Assembly (NCBI GenBank): GCA_007131045.1 | Contig: SLRI01000271.1 | Coordinates: forward strand, 1 to 8,856 | Source of the DNA: Rhodospirillales bacterium | GTDB lineage: Bacteria > Pseudomonadota > Alphaproteobacteria > Geminicoccales > Geminicoccaceae | Reading direction: 5' to 3' | Length of the DNA stretch: 8,856 nucleotides | Part shown: positions 1 to 6,589 of the stretch, piece after piece | How the letters are laid out: each line of letters starts with the position of its first letter | How positions within the stretch are numbered: the stretch's first letter is position 1 | Program-made: the position numbers and the translations under genes | The notes under the pieces: generated by a model | Told to the model about the DNA's origin: nothing | Databases searched by the model: none | What the model saw: only the letters and a program-made list of their open reading frames with translations

Positions 1-508
1 CCAGCCGCTCGAGGGCGATCGCGCGCGGCGGGGCCAGGGGCTTGCCGCGATCTAGCCGGGCGCGGACCAGGTCGCCTTCGCCAATCTCGAGGTCGCCCGG
101 GCTCAACGGCAAGAGGGTGGGCGCGTCACGGGTCGCGGCCTTGCGGCTCGGCCGCAGGAAGAGTGCCTCGCCCTGCGCCTCGACGACGCCCACGGCCTCG
201 CGCTGGATGCGGGCGAGCTTCCGGAACAGCCGGCCCTCGATCACCCCCTCGTCGTCGGTGTCGAGCCGCAAGAGGGCCCGATCGCCGACCTCGAGCGGTG
301 CTTCGCCACCGTCCTCGTCGAGCACGCGGATCGAGGCACCCGGCACGGCATCGCTCTCGCCCAAAAGCTCGCCCGCGTTGTCGATCGCCGTCACCTCGAC
401 GGCCGCCATCCGCGGCGGCTGGCCGGTCCGCTCGAAGCGATTGCTGCGCCCGGTGCTGCGGTCACGCTTGCCGCGATCGCCCCGCCCCGGACCTCGCCCC
501 CGCCGCAT
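1..508 (-). CDS. rnr: Ribonuclease R, N-terminal part (3' end outside the window)
   Basis: About 169 codons are visible on the minus strand from the ATG at 506-508; the gene continues past base 1. Residues 34 to the edge read MAAVEVTAIDNAGELL, then GDRALLRL, GVVEAQGEALFLRP and VRARLDRGK. This resembles the two cold-shock/OB-type RNA-binding domains that precede the RNB nuclease domain in alphaproteobacterial RNase R, a processive 3'-5' exoribonuclease for structured RNA. The catalytic domain is outside the window, so the call rests on this resemblance and on the familiar topA-rnr order. The usual N-terminal winged helix is absent: residues 1-33 are an Arg/Gly-rich stretch (11 Arg, 7 Gly), and the frame upstream is closed by the topA TGA at 512-514, one codon before the ATG. 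An internal ATG at 407-409 (residue 34) is another possible start. Translation is probably coupled to topA; the only Shine-Dalgarno-like bases lie in the topA end. Another OB-fold protein is possible but less likely. Confidence 0.66.
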   Translation of the reverse strand, partial: MRRGRGPGRGDRGKRDRSTGRSNRFERTGQPPRMAAVEVTAIDNAGELLGESDAVPGASIRVLDEDGGEAPLEVGDRALLRLDTDDEGVIEGRLFRKLARIQREAVGVVEAQGEALFLRPSRKAATRDAPTLLPLSPGDLEIGEGDLVRARLDRGKPLAPPRAIALERL

Positions 509-511
509 CGC

Positions 512-3175
512 TCAAGAGCCGCCGCTGGCGGTCGCCTTGGCACTCTTCGGCTTGGCCGGCGCCTTGGCCTTGGCGCCTGTCTTGCCCTTGGCGGCAGGCT
601 TCGGCTTGGCTTTGGCCGGGGCCTTGGCCGGGGCTTTCGCCTTGGCTGGCGCCTTGGCCTTGCCCTTGCCCCCCTTGGCGGCGCGCGCCGCCAGGAGCTC
701 GACCGCCTCGGCCATCTCGAGCTCGTCGACCGACTTGCCCTTGGGCAGGCTGGCGTTGATCTTGCCGTGCTTGACGTAGGGCCCGAAGCGGCCGTCGAGC
801 ACCTTGACGGGCTCGCCGTCCTCCGGATGCGGCCCGAGCTCCTTCAGCGCCTTGGCCTCGGCCCGGCCGCGGCCCTTGACCGGGTTCTCGGCGATCAGCG
901 TCAAGGCCCGGTTCATGCCGATCGAGAGCACGTCCTCGTCGGGCGGCAGCCGGACGAACTGCCGCTGGTGCTGGACGAAGGGGCCGTAGCGATTGATCCC
1001 GGCGGTAATCGCCTCGCCCGTCTCCGGATGCGTGCCGACCGGGCGGGGCAGGGCCAAGAGCTTCAGCGCGATCTCGAGGTCGATGTCGTCAGGCTGGAGG
1101 TTGGGCGGCAGCGAGCTGCGCTTGATCGCATCGCCCGAGCCCGACTGGATATAGTGGCCGAAGCGCCCGTTCTTCAGCCAGACCTCTTCCTGGGTCGCTG
1201 GATCGACCCCGAGCATCCGCTCGTCCTTGCCCTTGGCCGGATCGCCGTCGACATCGTCGCCGAGCTGCCGCGTGAAGCGGCATTCGGGATAGTTCGAGCA
1301 GCCGACGAAGGCGCCGTAGCGGCCGAGCTTGAGGCTGAGCCGGCCGTCTTCGCAGAGCGGGCAGGAGCGCGGCTCGCTGCCGTCGGCGCGCGGCGGGAAG
1401 AGCCGGGCGCTGAGCGCCTCGTTCAGGGCATCGATCACCTCGGCGACGCGAAGCTCGCTCACCTCGCCCACGCTGGTGACGAAGGGCTGCCAGAACTCGC
1501 GCAGCACCTCCTTCCAGGAGAGCTCGCCCGCTGCCACCCGATCGAGCTTGTCCTCGAGGGCGGCGGTGAAGGTCGGCTGGACGTAGCGATCGAAGAAGCT
1601 GGTGAGGAACGCCGAGACCAGCCGGCCGCGGTCCTCCGGCACGAAGCGTTTCTGCTCGAGCCTGACATACTCGCGGTTCTGCAAGACCGAGATGATGCTG
1701 GCATAGGTCGAGGGCCGGCCGACGCCCAATTCCTCCAGCTTCTTGACCAGGCTGGCCTCGCTGAAGCGGGGCGGCGGCTCGGTAAAATGCTGCGCCGGGG
1801 TGATGCCGCGCTCGTCGACCGGGGTGCCGGTGGTCAGCGCCGGCAGGAGGACGTTCTCGTCGTCCTCGTCCTCGCTCGGATCGTCGCGGCCTTCCTGGTA
1901 GAGCTTGAAGAACCCGTCGAAGGCCACGGTCTGCCCGGTGGCGCGCAAGGTCACGGCACCCGCCTTGTCGAGCACGTCCACCGTCACCCGGTCGAGCCTG
2001 GCCGCCGCCATCTGGCTGGCGACCGTCCGCTTCCAGATGAGGTCGTAGAGCCGCCGCTGGTCGTCGTCGAGATAGCGGGCGACCTCCTTGGGCTGGCGGT
2101 GGACATCGGTCGGGCGGATCGCCTCGTGCGCTTCCTGGGCGTTCTTGGTCTTCGACTTGAAGACCCGGGGGTGCTCCGGAAGATAAGTCTCGCCGTAGCT
2201 GCGCTCGATCAGCTGCCGGGATGCTCGGATCGCATCGCCGGAGAGCTGCACCGAATCGGTTCGCATGTAGGTGATCAGCCCGACCGTCTCGCCGCCGAGT
2301 TGCGCGCCTTCGAACAGCCGCTGGGCGGTCTTCATCGTCCGATCGGCGGAAAAACCCAGCTTCCTGGCCGCCTCCTGCTGCAGGGTGGAGGTGGAGAACG
2401 GCGGCGAGGGCTGGCGGCTCACCTGCTTCTTCTCGACCGGCCCGATCGCGAGATCGGCAGCCTCGAGCTTCGCCACCGCGGCCTTGGCGGCGGCCTCGTC
2501 GCCGAGATCGAACTTGCCGAGCTTCTTCTCGCCGAGATGGGTCAGCCTGGCCTTGAACCTCGACTTGTCCGGCGTCTCGAGCAGCGCCTCGACCGACCAG
2601 TACTCGCGCGGGACGAAGGCCTCGATCTCGGCCTCACGCTCGCAGATCAGCCGAAGCGCCACCGACTGCACCCGGCCCGCCGAGCGCGAGCCCTGCAGCT
2701 TGCGCCAGAGCACCGGGCTGAGGGTGAATCCCACGAGGTAGTCGAGGGCCCGCCTGGCCAAATAGGCGTCGATCAGGCTCTGGTCGAGATCGCGCGGATG
2801 CGCCATCGCCTCGATCACCGCGCTCTTGGTGATCTCGTGAAAGACCACCCGCTTGACCTCGACGTCCTTCAGGGCCTTGCGCTCCTTCAAGACCTCGAGC
2901 AGATGCCAGGAGATCGCCTCGCCCTCGCGGTCCGGGTCGGTCGCCAAGTAGAGCCGCTTCGCCTTGCGCACCGCCTTGACGATCTCGTCGACCCGCTTCT
3001 TTTTGTCGTCGAGTACCGTCCACATCATCTTGAAGTCTTCGTCCGGCAGAACCGAGCCGTCCTTCTCCAAGAGATCGCGAACATGGCCGTAGCTCGCCTC
3101 GACATCGGGCGCATCGGACAGGTATTTCTTGATCGTCTTGGCCTTGGTCGGCGATTCGACGACGACGACATCCAT
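512..3175 (-). CDS. topA: DNA topoisomerase I (type IA)
   Basis: 887 residues. The enzyme relaxes negatively supercoiled DNA by passing one strand through a transient single-strand break. The Toprim domain starts at once with VVVESPTKAKTIKKYL (Glu7) and carries the acidic motif ATDPDREGEA (D80, D82, E84). RSAGRVQSVALRL is at 164-176 and the active-site tyrosine Y303 lies in LITYMRTDS. GVGRPSTYASII is at 484-495. One four-cysteine zinc finger follows (C605, C608, C626, C632). After it come metal-free C-terminal repeats around GRFGHYI (670-676), NRYGPFV (728-734) and GRFGPYV (795-801), then a Lys/Ala/Pro tail (833-887). The frame is open upstream to 3262, but the ATG at 3175 puts the conserved MDVVVVESPTK at the N-terminus, as is normal in the family; only a weak GGA lies upstream. 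The gene is 144 bp downstream of dprA, and rnr begins just after its stop. Function is near certain. Confidence 0.97.
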   Translation of the reverse strand: MDVVVVESPTKAKTIKKYLSDAPDVEASYGHVRDLLEKDGSVLPDEDFKMMWTVLDDKKKRVDEIVKAVRKAKRLYLATDPDREGEAISWHLLEVLKERKALKDVEVKRVVFHEITKSAVIEAMAHPRDLDQSLIDAYLARRALDYLVGFTLSPVLWRKLQGSRSAGRVQSVALRLICEREAEIEAFVPREYWSVEALLETPDKSRFKARLTHLGEKKLGKFDLGDEAAAKAAVAKLEAADLAIGPVEKKQVSRQPSPPFSTSTLQQEAARKLGFSADRTMKTAQRLFEGAQLGGETVGLITYMRTDSVQLSGDAIRASRQLIERSYGETYLPEHPRVFKSKTKNAQEAHEAIRPTDVHRQPKEVARYLDDDQRRLYDLIWKRTVASQMAAARLDRVTVDVLDKAGAVTLRATGQTVAFDGFFKLYQEGRDDPSEDEDDENVLLPALTTGTPVDERGITPAQHFTEPPPRFSEASLVKKLEELGVGRPSTYASIISVLQNREYVRLEQKRFVPEDRGRLVSAFLTSFFDRYVQPTFTAALEDKLDRVAAGELSWKEVLREFWQPFVTSVGEVSELRVAEVIDALNEALSARLFPPRADGSEPRSCPLCEDGRLSLKLGRYGAFVGCSNYPECRFTRQLGDDVDGDPAKGKDERMLGVDPATQEEVWLKNGRFGHYIQSGSGDAIKRSSLPPNLQPDDIDLEIALKLLALPRPVGTHPETGEAITAGINRYGPFVQHQRQFVRLPPDEDVLSIGMNRALTLIAENPVKGRGRAEAKALKELGPHPEDGEPVKVLDGRFGPYVKHGKINASLPKGKSVDELEMAEAVELLAARAAKGGKGKAKAPAKAKAPAKAPAKAKPKPAAKGKTGAKAKAPAKPKSAKATASGGS
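527..676 (-). repeat. Low-complexity Lys/Ala/Pro tail of topA
   Basis: About 150 bp encoding residues 834-883 of TopA are built from imperfect repeats of AKAPAK-like units, visible on the plus strand as recurring gccttggc and gccggggcc blocks. The last 55 residues hold 17 lysines and no acidic residue. Such basic tails on bacterial topoisomerase I are thought to help DNA binding; that role is inferred here. Slippage between repeat units could make the length vary between strains. Confidence 0.75.
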
Positions 3176-3201
3176 GAGCAGGCTCAATCCAAGGGGGCCC
3201 G

Positions 3202-3215
3202 CGAGGCGAGCCTCG
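3202..3215. other. Perfect inverted repeat in the topA leader
   Basis: CGAGGC and GCCTCG flank a two-base centre (GA on the plus strand), giving a 14-bp perfect dyad about 27 bp upstream of the topA ATG. It could be an operator or, in RNA, a five-pair stem with a four-base loop. No matching regulator is evident. High GC makes chance dyads common, so its significance is uncertain. Confidence 0.3.
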
Positions 3216-3237
3216 TTAGTTTTCAGACCTCGATCTC

Positions 3238-3278
3238 GGCACCGGTGCCGGCCGGGACGCAACGAGAGGTCGTCCCGG
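3238..3278 (-). promoter_or_regulatory. Adjacent palindrome and GC hairpin in the dprA-topA spacer
   Basis: Two dyads sit side by side. GGCACCGGTGCC (3238-3249) is a perfect 12-bp palindrome. CCGGGACG (3252-3259) and CGTCCCGG (3271-3278) are perfect 8-bp arms around an 11-base loop. Neither is followed by a T run in the direction of topA transcription, so they do not look like an intrinsic terminator. If dprA and topA are co-transcribed, they would form a structured leader upstream of topA. Structure is seen in the sequence; regulation is inferred. Confidence 0.35.
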
Positions 3279-3305
3279 ACACCGCGCGAGACAAGCCGCC
3301 CGGCG

Positions 3306-3326
3306 AAAAAGGCCGGCCGTCAGGCC
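3306..3326 (-). terminator. Weak terminator-like element at the dprA stop
   Basis: Reading the minus strand across the dprA stop codon, a GGCC block (3323-3326), a short spacer and further GGCC blocks (3311-3318) are followed directly by TTTTT (3306-3310). A four-pair GC stem next to five Ts fits a weak or partial intrinsic terminator that might reduce read-through from dprA into topA. The stem is short, and GGCC is self-complementary and common in this genome, so this is tentative. Confidence 0.25.
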
Positions 3327-4489
3327 AACGCGCGGGAAATACGATTGCCCGGATGCCGCTTCAAGCGACCGTCGAGTTCGAGGTCGAGCAACGCATTCTG
3401 CACCGCCGACGGCGATGCATGACATTGGCGTATGACTTCGTCAACCGGCATGGGCTCGACCCCGAGCAGCGTCGCGATCTGGTCCGGCAGCGTCCCGGAC
3501 GGCATCACCGCCTTGGCCTCGCTGCCTGTGAGCGGCGCCGTCGTCGGGCTTTCGGCCGCTGCTTCACCCGGCAGTCTGGCCGCTTTTCGTGACGGTTTCG
3601 CGGCCACTGCCGGTGCCATGGTCCAGGCCGGCAGCGCCGCCATCACGTCCTCGATCCCGGTCACCAGGGCCGCCCCGTCGCGCAGCAGCTGGTTGGTCCC
3701 GGCATGGCGCGGGTCGAGCGGTGAACCCGGCACCGCCAGCACCTCGCGGCCCTCGGCTCCGGCCAGCTTGGCGGTCATCAGCGAGCCCGAGCGCGACGCC
3801 GCCTCGACCACCAGGACCGCCGAGGCGAGCCCGGCGATGATCCGGTTGCGCCGCGGGAAATGTCGGGCCAGCGGTGGCGTGCCCGGCGCCCGCTCGCTGA
3901 CCACCAGCCCCTCGGCGGCGATTCGCGCTTGCAGGGCGGCGTTCTCGGGCGGATAGACCACATCGATGCCGCAGCCGAGGACTGCAATGGTCGAGCCGGC
4001 GGCTTCCAGCCCGCCCTGGTGTGCTGCCGTGTCGATGCCGCGCGCCAAGCCCGAGACCACGGTGAGCCCGCGCTCGCTGATCCCGCGCGCCAGGTGGCTC
4101 GCCAGATAGCGGCCGTTGCCGCTGGCGTTCCGTGCGCCCACGACCGCCACCGCCCGCGCCGCCAAGAGCTCGGTCCGCCCGAAGAGGGTGAGGACCGGCG
4201 GCGGATCGGCGATGTTGCGCAACGGTGCCGGATAGCCGGGCTCGTCCGCCATCAGATGCACCGCGCCCAGCCGCAGGACCGCCTCGATCTCCTCCAGCAC
4301 CGACGCCTCGCTCGCCAGGGCGAAGCCCTTGGGCGACAGCTTCGCCTCGAGCCGCGGCAAGGCCCGGAGCACATCTCGGGCCTTGCCGTAGCGCTCGATC
4401 AGGCGAAAGAACAATATCGAGCCCAGCCCGCGCGACCGCGCCAGCCGCAGCCAGGCCAGACGTTCTGGATCGTGAGGATCGCTGGTCAC
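3320..4489 (-). CDS. dprA: DNA-processing protein DprA (Smf family)
   Basis: 389 residues from the GTG at 4487-4489. DprA binds single-stranded DNA entering the cell during transformation and loads RecA onto it; it is also widely kept in bacteria not known to be competent. Domain order: an N-terminal helical SAM-like region (about 8-70, ERLAWLRLARSRGLGSILFF), the Rossmann-type core with VAVVGARNASGNG (114-126), VVSGLARGIDTAAH (144-157), VLGCGIDVVYPPEN (170-183), FPRRNRIIAGL (211-221) and SGSLMTAKLA (234-243), an Ala/Pro/Ser linker (about 289-330), and a C-terminal winged helix of the DprA type (about 333-385). An ATG at 4540 in the same frame would add 17 residues unlike the family and run into the divergent methyltransferase gene; the GTG gives the usual N-terminus, though its Shine-Dalgarno is weak. 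The gene lies upstream of topA in the same direction. Confidence 0.95.
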   Translation of the reverse strand: MTSDPHDPERLAWLRLARSRGLGSILFFRLIERYGKARDVLRALPRLEAKLSPKGFALASEASVLEEIEAVLRLGAVHLMADEPGYPAPLRNIADPPPVLTLFGRTELLAARAVAVVGARNASGNGRYLASHLARGISERGLTVVSGLARGIDTAAHQGGLEAAGSTIAVLGCGIDVVYPPENAALQARIAAEGLVVSERAPGTPPLARHFPRRNRIIAGLASAVLVVEAASRSGSLMTAKLAGAEGREVLAVPGSPLDPRHAGTNQLLRDGAALVTGIEDVMAALPAWTMAPAVAAKPSRKAARLPGEAAAESPTTAPLTGSEAKAVMPSGTLPDQIATLLGVEPMPVDEVIRQCHASPSAVQNALLDLELDGRLKRHPGNRISRALA

Positions 4490-4534
4490 GCATGCTGCCC
4501 GATGATCAACCCGTGCCAGACAAGCCAGGGAACC

Positions 4535-5161
4535 GTGCAAAAATCAACTTATGATAGAGACTGGGCGAGGTATTATGCCGCAACACGTGGCCGGCCGCCG
4601 CGCCCGAGCATGCTCCGGGCGCTTCGGGCGCGGGGCGGGCCGGCCGGTCGGCGGGCGATCGACCTCGGCTGCGGCACCGGCCGCGACACGCTGCCGATGC
4701 TGGCCGCAGGCTGGCACGTGCTCGCGATCGACGCCGAGCCCGCGGCCATAGCCGGGCTCGAAGCCGCGGTGCCGGCCGCCTGGCGACCGCGCCTCGTGAC
4801 GCGCCTCGCCTGTTTCGAGCGCGCTCACTTGCCGCCGGCCGACCTCGTCAATGCGAGCTTCTCGCTGATCACCGTCGAGCGGCTGCCGGTGCTCGCCGAT
4901 CTGGTCCGCCGAATCCACGCGGCGTTGACCCCCGGCGGCCGCTTCGCCGGCCAGCTGCTCGGGTCCAGGGACGGCTGGGTCGCGGCCGGCAGGCCCGTGG
5001 TGGGGCTCGATCCGGCCGGGCTCCTGGCGCTCTTGCGCGATTTCCGGCTCGAGCGTGTCGAGGAGGAAGAGGCCGACACCGTCACGCCCAGGGGCCGGGC
5101 CAAGCACTGGCACCTCTGGCACGTCGTCGCGCGCAAGATCAGCTCTTCTTCGAGAAGCTGA
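4535..5161 (+). CDS. Class I SAM-dependent methyltransferase, substrate unknown
   Basis: 208 residues from the GTG at 4535. Motif I is canonical, AIDLGCGTGRDT (41-52), and binds S-adenosylmethionine. The acidic residue after the second strand is D66 in VLAIDAEP, and NASFSLITVE (106-115) and LTPGGRFAG (131-139) match the later strands of the seven-stranded Rossmann fold. The N-terminal YDRDWARYYAATRGRPPR is typical of small free-standing methyltransferases resembling TehB-like proteins. Nothing shows the substrate, so no specific name is justified. I prefer the GTG because AGGG lies four bases upstream; an in-frame ATG at 4502 (219 residues) has no Shine-Dalgarno. The gene sits between plsY and dprA on the opposite strand, only 45 bp from the dprA start, and its last 23 bp overlap the plsY 3' end. 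The first 50 bases are only about 44% GC. Confidence 0.85.
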   Translation: MQKSTYDRDWARYYAATRGRPPRPSMLRALRARGGPAGRRAIDLGCGTGRDTLPMLAAGWHVLAIDAEPAAIAGLEAAVPAAWRPRLVTRLACFERAHLPPADLVNASFSLITVERLPVLADLVRRIHAALTPGGRFAGQLLGSRDGWVAAGRPVVGLDPAGLLALLRDFRLERVEEEEADTVTPRGRAKHWHLWHVVARKISSSSRS

Positions 5162-5762
5162 GCTTGCTCTCCTCGCCCTTGATCAGCCGGCGGATATTGG
5201 CGTGATGGGTGCCGACGACGATCACTGCCAGCGCCACGTAGAGCTCGGCCGGCTGGCCGTAGCCGAGGAGCCAGGCGGTCACGGGTGCCGCAACGGCGGC
5301 GAGGCAGGAGCCGAGCGAGACGTAGCGGGTGACCCAGACGACGGCGACGAAGAGGGCCAGGATGATCGGCACCACCATGGGCGTGAGTGCCAGGATGACG
5401 CCGGCTGCGGTCGCTACCCCCTTGCCGCCGCGAAACCGCAGCCAGACCGGAAAGCAGTGGCCGAGCACCGTGCCGAGCCCGACCGCGACCGCGATGTCCG
5501 GCCCGAGCCAAGCGAACGCCAGGAGCGTCGGCAGGGCACCCTTGGCGATGTCGGCGAGGAGCGTGGCCAGCGCCAAGCCCTTGCGGCCGGTGCGCAGGAC
5601 GTTTGTCGCGCCGATATTGCCCGAGCCGATGCCGCGAATGTCGCCGGCCCCGCCGAGCCTGGCGAGCAAGAGGCCGAACGGCACCGAGCCCGCGAGGTAG
5701 CCCACGGCGAAGGCGATGACGAAGGGCAGCCAGTAGACCGGCCCGCCCAGGGGATCGATCAT
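5139..5762 (-). CDS. plsY: Acyl-phosphate:glycerol-3-phosphate acyltransferase PlsY
   Basis: 207 residues. PlsY is an inner-membrane enzyme that moves the acyl group from acyl-phosphate (made by PlsX) to glycerol 3-phosphate, the first acylation in phospholipid synthesis. The three family motifs are present: GSVPFGLLLAR (25-35) with GSGNIGATNVLRTG (46-59); GHCFPVWLRFRGGKGVATAA (101-120); and THHANIRRLIKGEESK (185-200). Hydrophobic segments around 8-32, 64-84, 88-102, 119-145, 148-168 and 172-186 fit the polytopic membrane topology of the family. The ATG at 5762 is backed by a strong GGAGGG Shine-Dalgarno (5770-5775) with seven bases of spacing. In many alphaproteobacteria plsY is followed by dprA on the same strand; here a methyltransferase on the other strand separates them. 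The final residues SFSKKS lie in the overlap with that gene. Confidence 0.96.
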   Translation of the reverse strand: MIDPLGGPVYWLPFVIAFAVGYLAGSVPFGLLLARLGGAGDIRGIGSGNIGATNVLRTGRKGLALATLLADIAKGALPTLLAFAWLGPDIAVAVGLGTVLGHCFPVWLRFRGGKGVATAAGVILALTPMVVPIILALFVAVVWVTRYVSLGSCLAAVAAPVTAWLLGYGQPAELYVALAVIVVGTHHANIRRLIKGEESKLSFSKKS

Positions 5763-5887
5763 GCAGCGGCCCTCCGGACAGGCCGGTTGCGCCGTTCGCC
5801 AACTCGGTTATGTCGAGGGGGTGTGCGGCGGGCGCACGCTGTGCCGGCAGGGTTCGGCGCCGGGCCGGCGAGCTGGGCGGAGTGCGG

Positions 5888-6589
5888 ATGATCACCCGGG
5901 AGAACCTGCAGGACGGCTGGCTCGAGCGCCTGCGAGAGGCGGCGGGTGCTGCGGGTGACGCCGGGATGATCCGCACCGAGGCCGAGCTCCAGGCCTGCCG
6001 TTCCCGGGCGCTGTCCGGGCATCCCAGCGGCCAGGACGTCTGGGTCTTCGCCTACGGCTCGCTCATCTGGAACCCGGCCTTCCATTACGTCGAGCACCGG
6101 CTCGGGCGGGTCTTCGGTTATCATCGGCGGTTCTGCCTTTGGACCTATCTCGGCCGCGGCACGCTCGAGTGCCCCGGTCTGATGCTCGGGCTCGACCGGG
6201 GCGGCAGCTGTCAGGGGCTCTTTTACAGGATCGAGGGCCGGGCGGTCGAGGAGGAGCTGACCCTGATCTGGCGGCGCGAAATGATCACCGCCGCCTACGT
6301 GCCGACCTGGGTCAAGGGGCGGACCGCGAAAGGCGACGTTCGCGCCTTGACCTTCACCATCAACCACCGCCACCAGCGCTACGCTGGCAAGCTCGACGAG
6401 GCGGCCGTGGTCGAGGCGCTGGCGGCAGCGGAAGGCCCGATCGGCCGCTGCTGCGACTACCTCTTCAACACCCACGACCATCTCGCCGAACTCGCGATCC
6501 ACGACCCGCAGCTCGCCCGGCTCTGCCGCCTCGTCCGCGACCACCCGGCCTCGGGCGAGGCTGCTAGAACCGGTCCTTCAAGGTCCTGA
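5888..6589 (+). CDS. chaC: Glutathione-specific gamma-glutamylcyclotransferase (ChaC family)
   Basis: 233 residues. ChaC enzymes split glutathione into 5-oxoproline and cysteinyl-glycine in the cytoplasm. The substrate-binding loop WVFAYGSLIWNP (52-63) starts the fold, followed by GRVFGYHRRFCLW (73-85), YLGRGTLECPGLMLGLDRGG (87-106), a conserved Glu at 131 in WRREM, expected to be the catalytic acid/base, then ALTFTINH (153-160) and CDYLFNT (189-195). Length is typical of bacterial ChaC. The frame is open from 5810, but the ATG at 5888 has GGAG (5878-5881) six bases upstream and the preceding residues look non-coding. The start faces plsY across a 125-bp divergent spacer in which I see no convincing promoter. 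The 3' end overlaps gloB by 26 bp, giving the odd last residues RTGPSRS. The E. coli chaC name came from a supposed link to cation transport; the cyclotransferase activity is the established one. Confidence 0.93.
   Translation: MITRENLQDGWLERLREAAGAAGDAGMIRTEAELQACRSRALSGHPSGQDVWVFAYGSLIWNPAFHYVEHRLGRVFGYHRRFCLWTYLGRGTLECPGLMLGLDRGGSCQGLFYRIEGRAVEEELTLIWRREMITAAYVPTWVKGRTAKGDVRALTFTINHRHQRYAGKLDEAAVVEALAAAEGPIGRCCDYLFNTHDHLAELAIHDPQLARLCRLVRDHPASGEAARTGPSRS

Noticed and set aside
42..779. Plus-strand open frames opposite rnr and the topA tail (245 and 198 codons)
   Set aside because: Ala/Leu/Pro/Ser/Arg-rich low-complexity products made by reading the Lys/Ala repeats and GC-rich rnr on the wrong strand; no domain and no good start signal.
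3202..3224. Hairpin followed by TTAGTTTT on the plus strand, resembling an intrinsic terminator
   Set aside because: No plus-strand gene runs into this point; the flanking genes are both on the minus strand, so the match is probably chance.
3176..3262. Extended topA start at 3262 adding 29 residues
   Set aside because: The added residues are unlike the family, whose conserved N-terminus begins directly at MDVVVVESPTK.
767..3592. 941-codon open frame on the plus strand running opposite all of topA
   Set aside because: It is antisense to a clear topoisomerase, extends beyond both ends of the conserved part, has an Arg/Leu/Ala/Glu-heavy composition typical of frames opposite GC-rich genes, and shows no recognisable domain.
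3564..4493. 309-codon minus-strand frame inside dprA and several shorter ones on both strands
   Set aside because: Gly/Arg/Ala-rich shadows of dprA in other frames, without family motifs.
4502..4525. CTGGCACGGGTTGATC on the minus strand as a sigma-54 (-24/-12) promoter for dprA
   Set aside because: The TGGCACG half fits, but the required TTGC-type -12 element at the right spacing is missing (GATC is there instead).
5763..5887. TTGCGC and TATGTC in the plsY/chaC spacer as a promoter for chaC
   Set aside because: Only about half of the consensus positions match in each box; not better than expected by chance.
5055..5891. 278-codon plus-strand frame opposite plsY
   Set aside because: Antisense to a membrane protein with all family motifs; the product is charged, His/Asp/Arg-rich and unlike any known protein.
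5759..6544. 261-codon minus-strand frame opposite chaC
   Set aside because: It lies opposite a gene with full ChaC motifs and has no recognisable domain; its start falls inside chaC.
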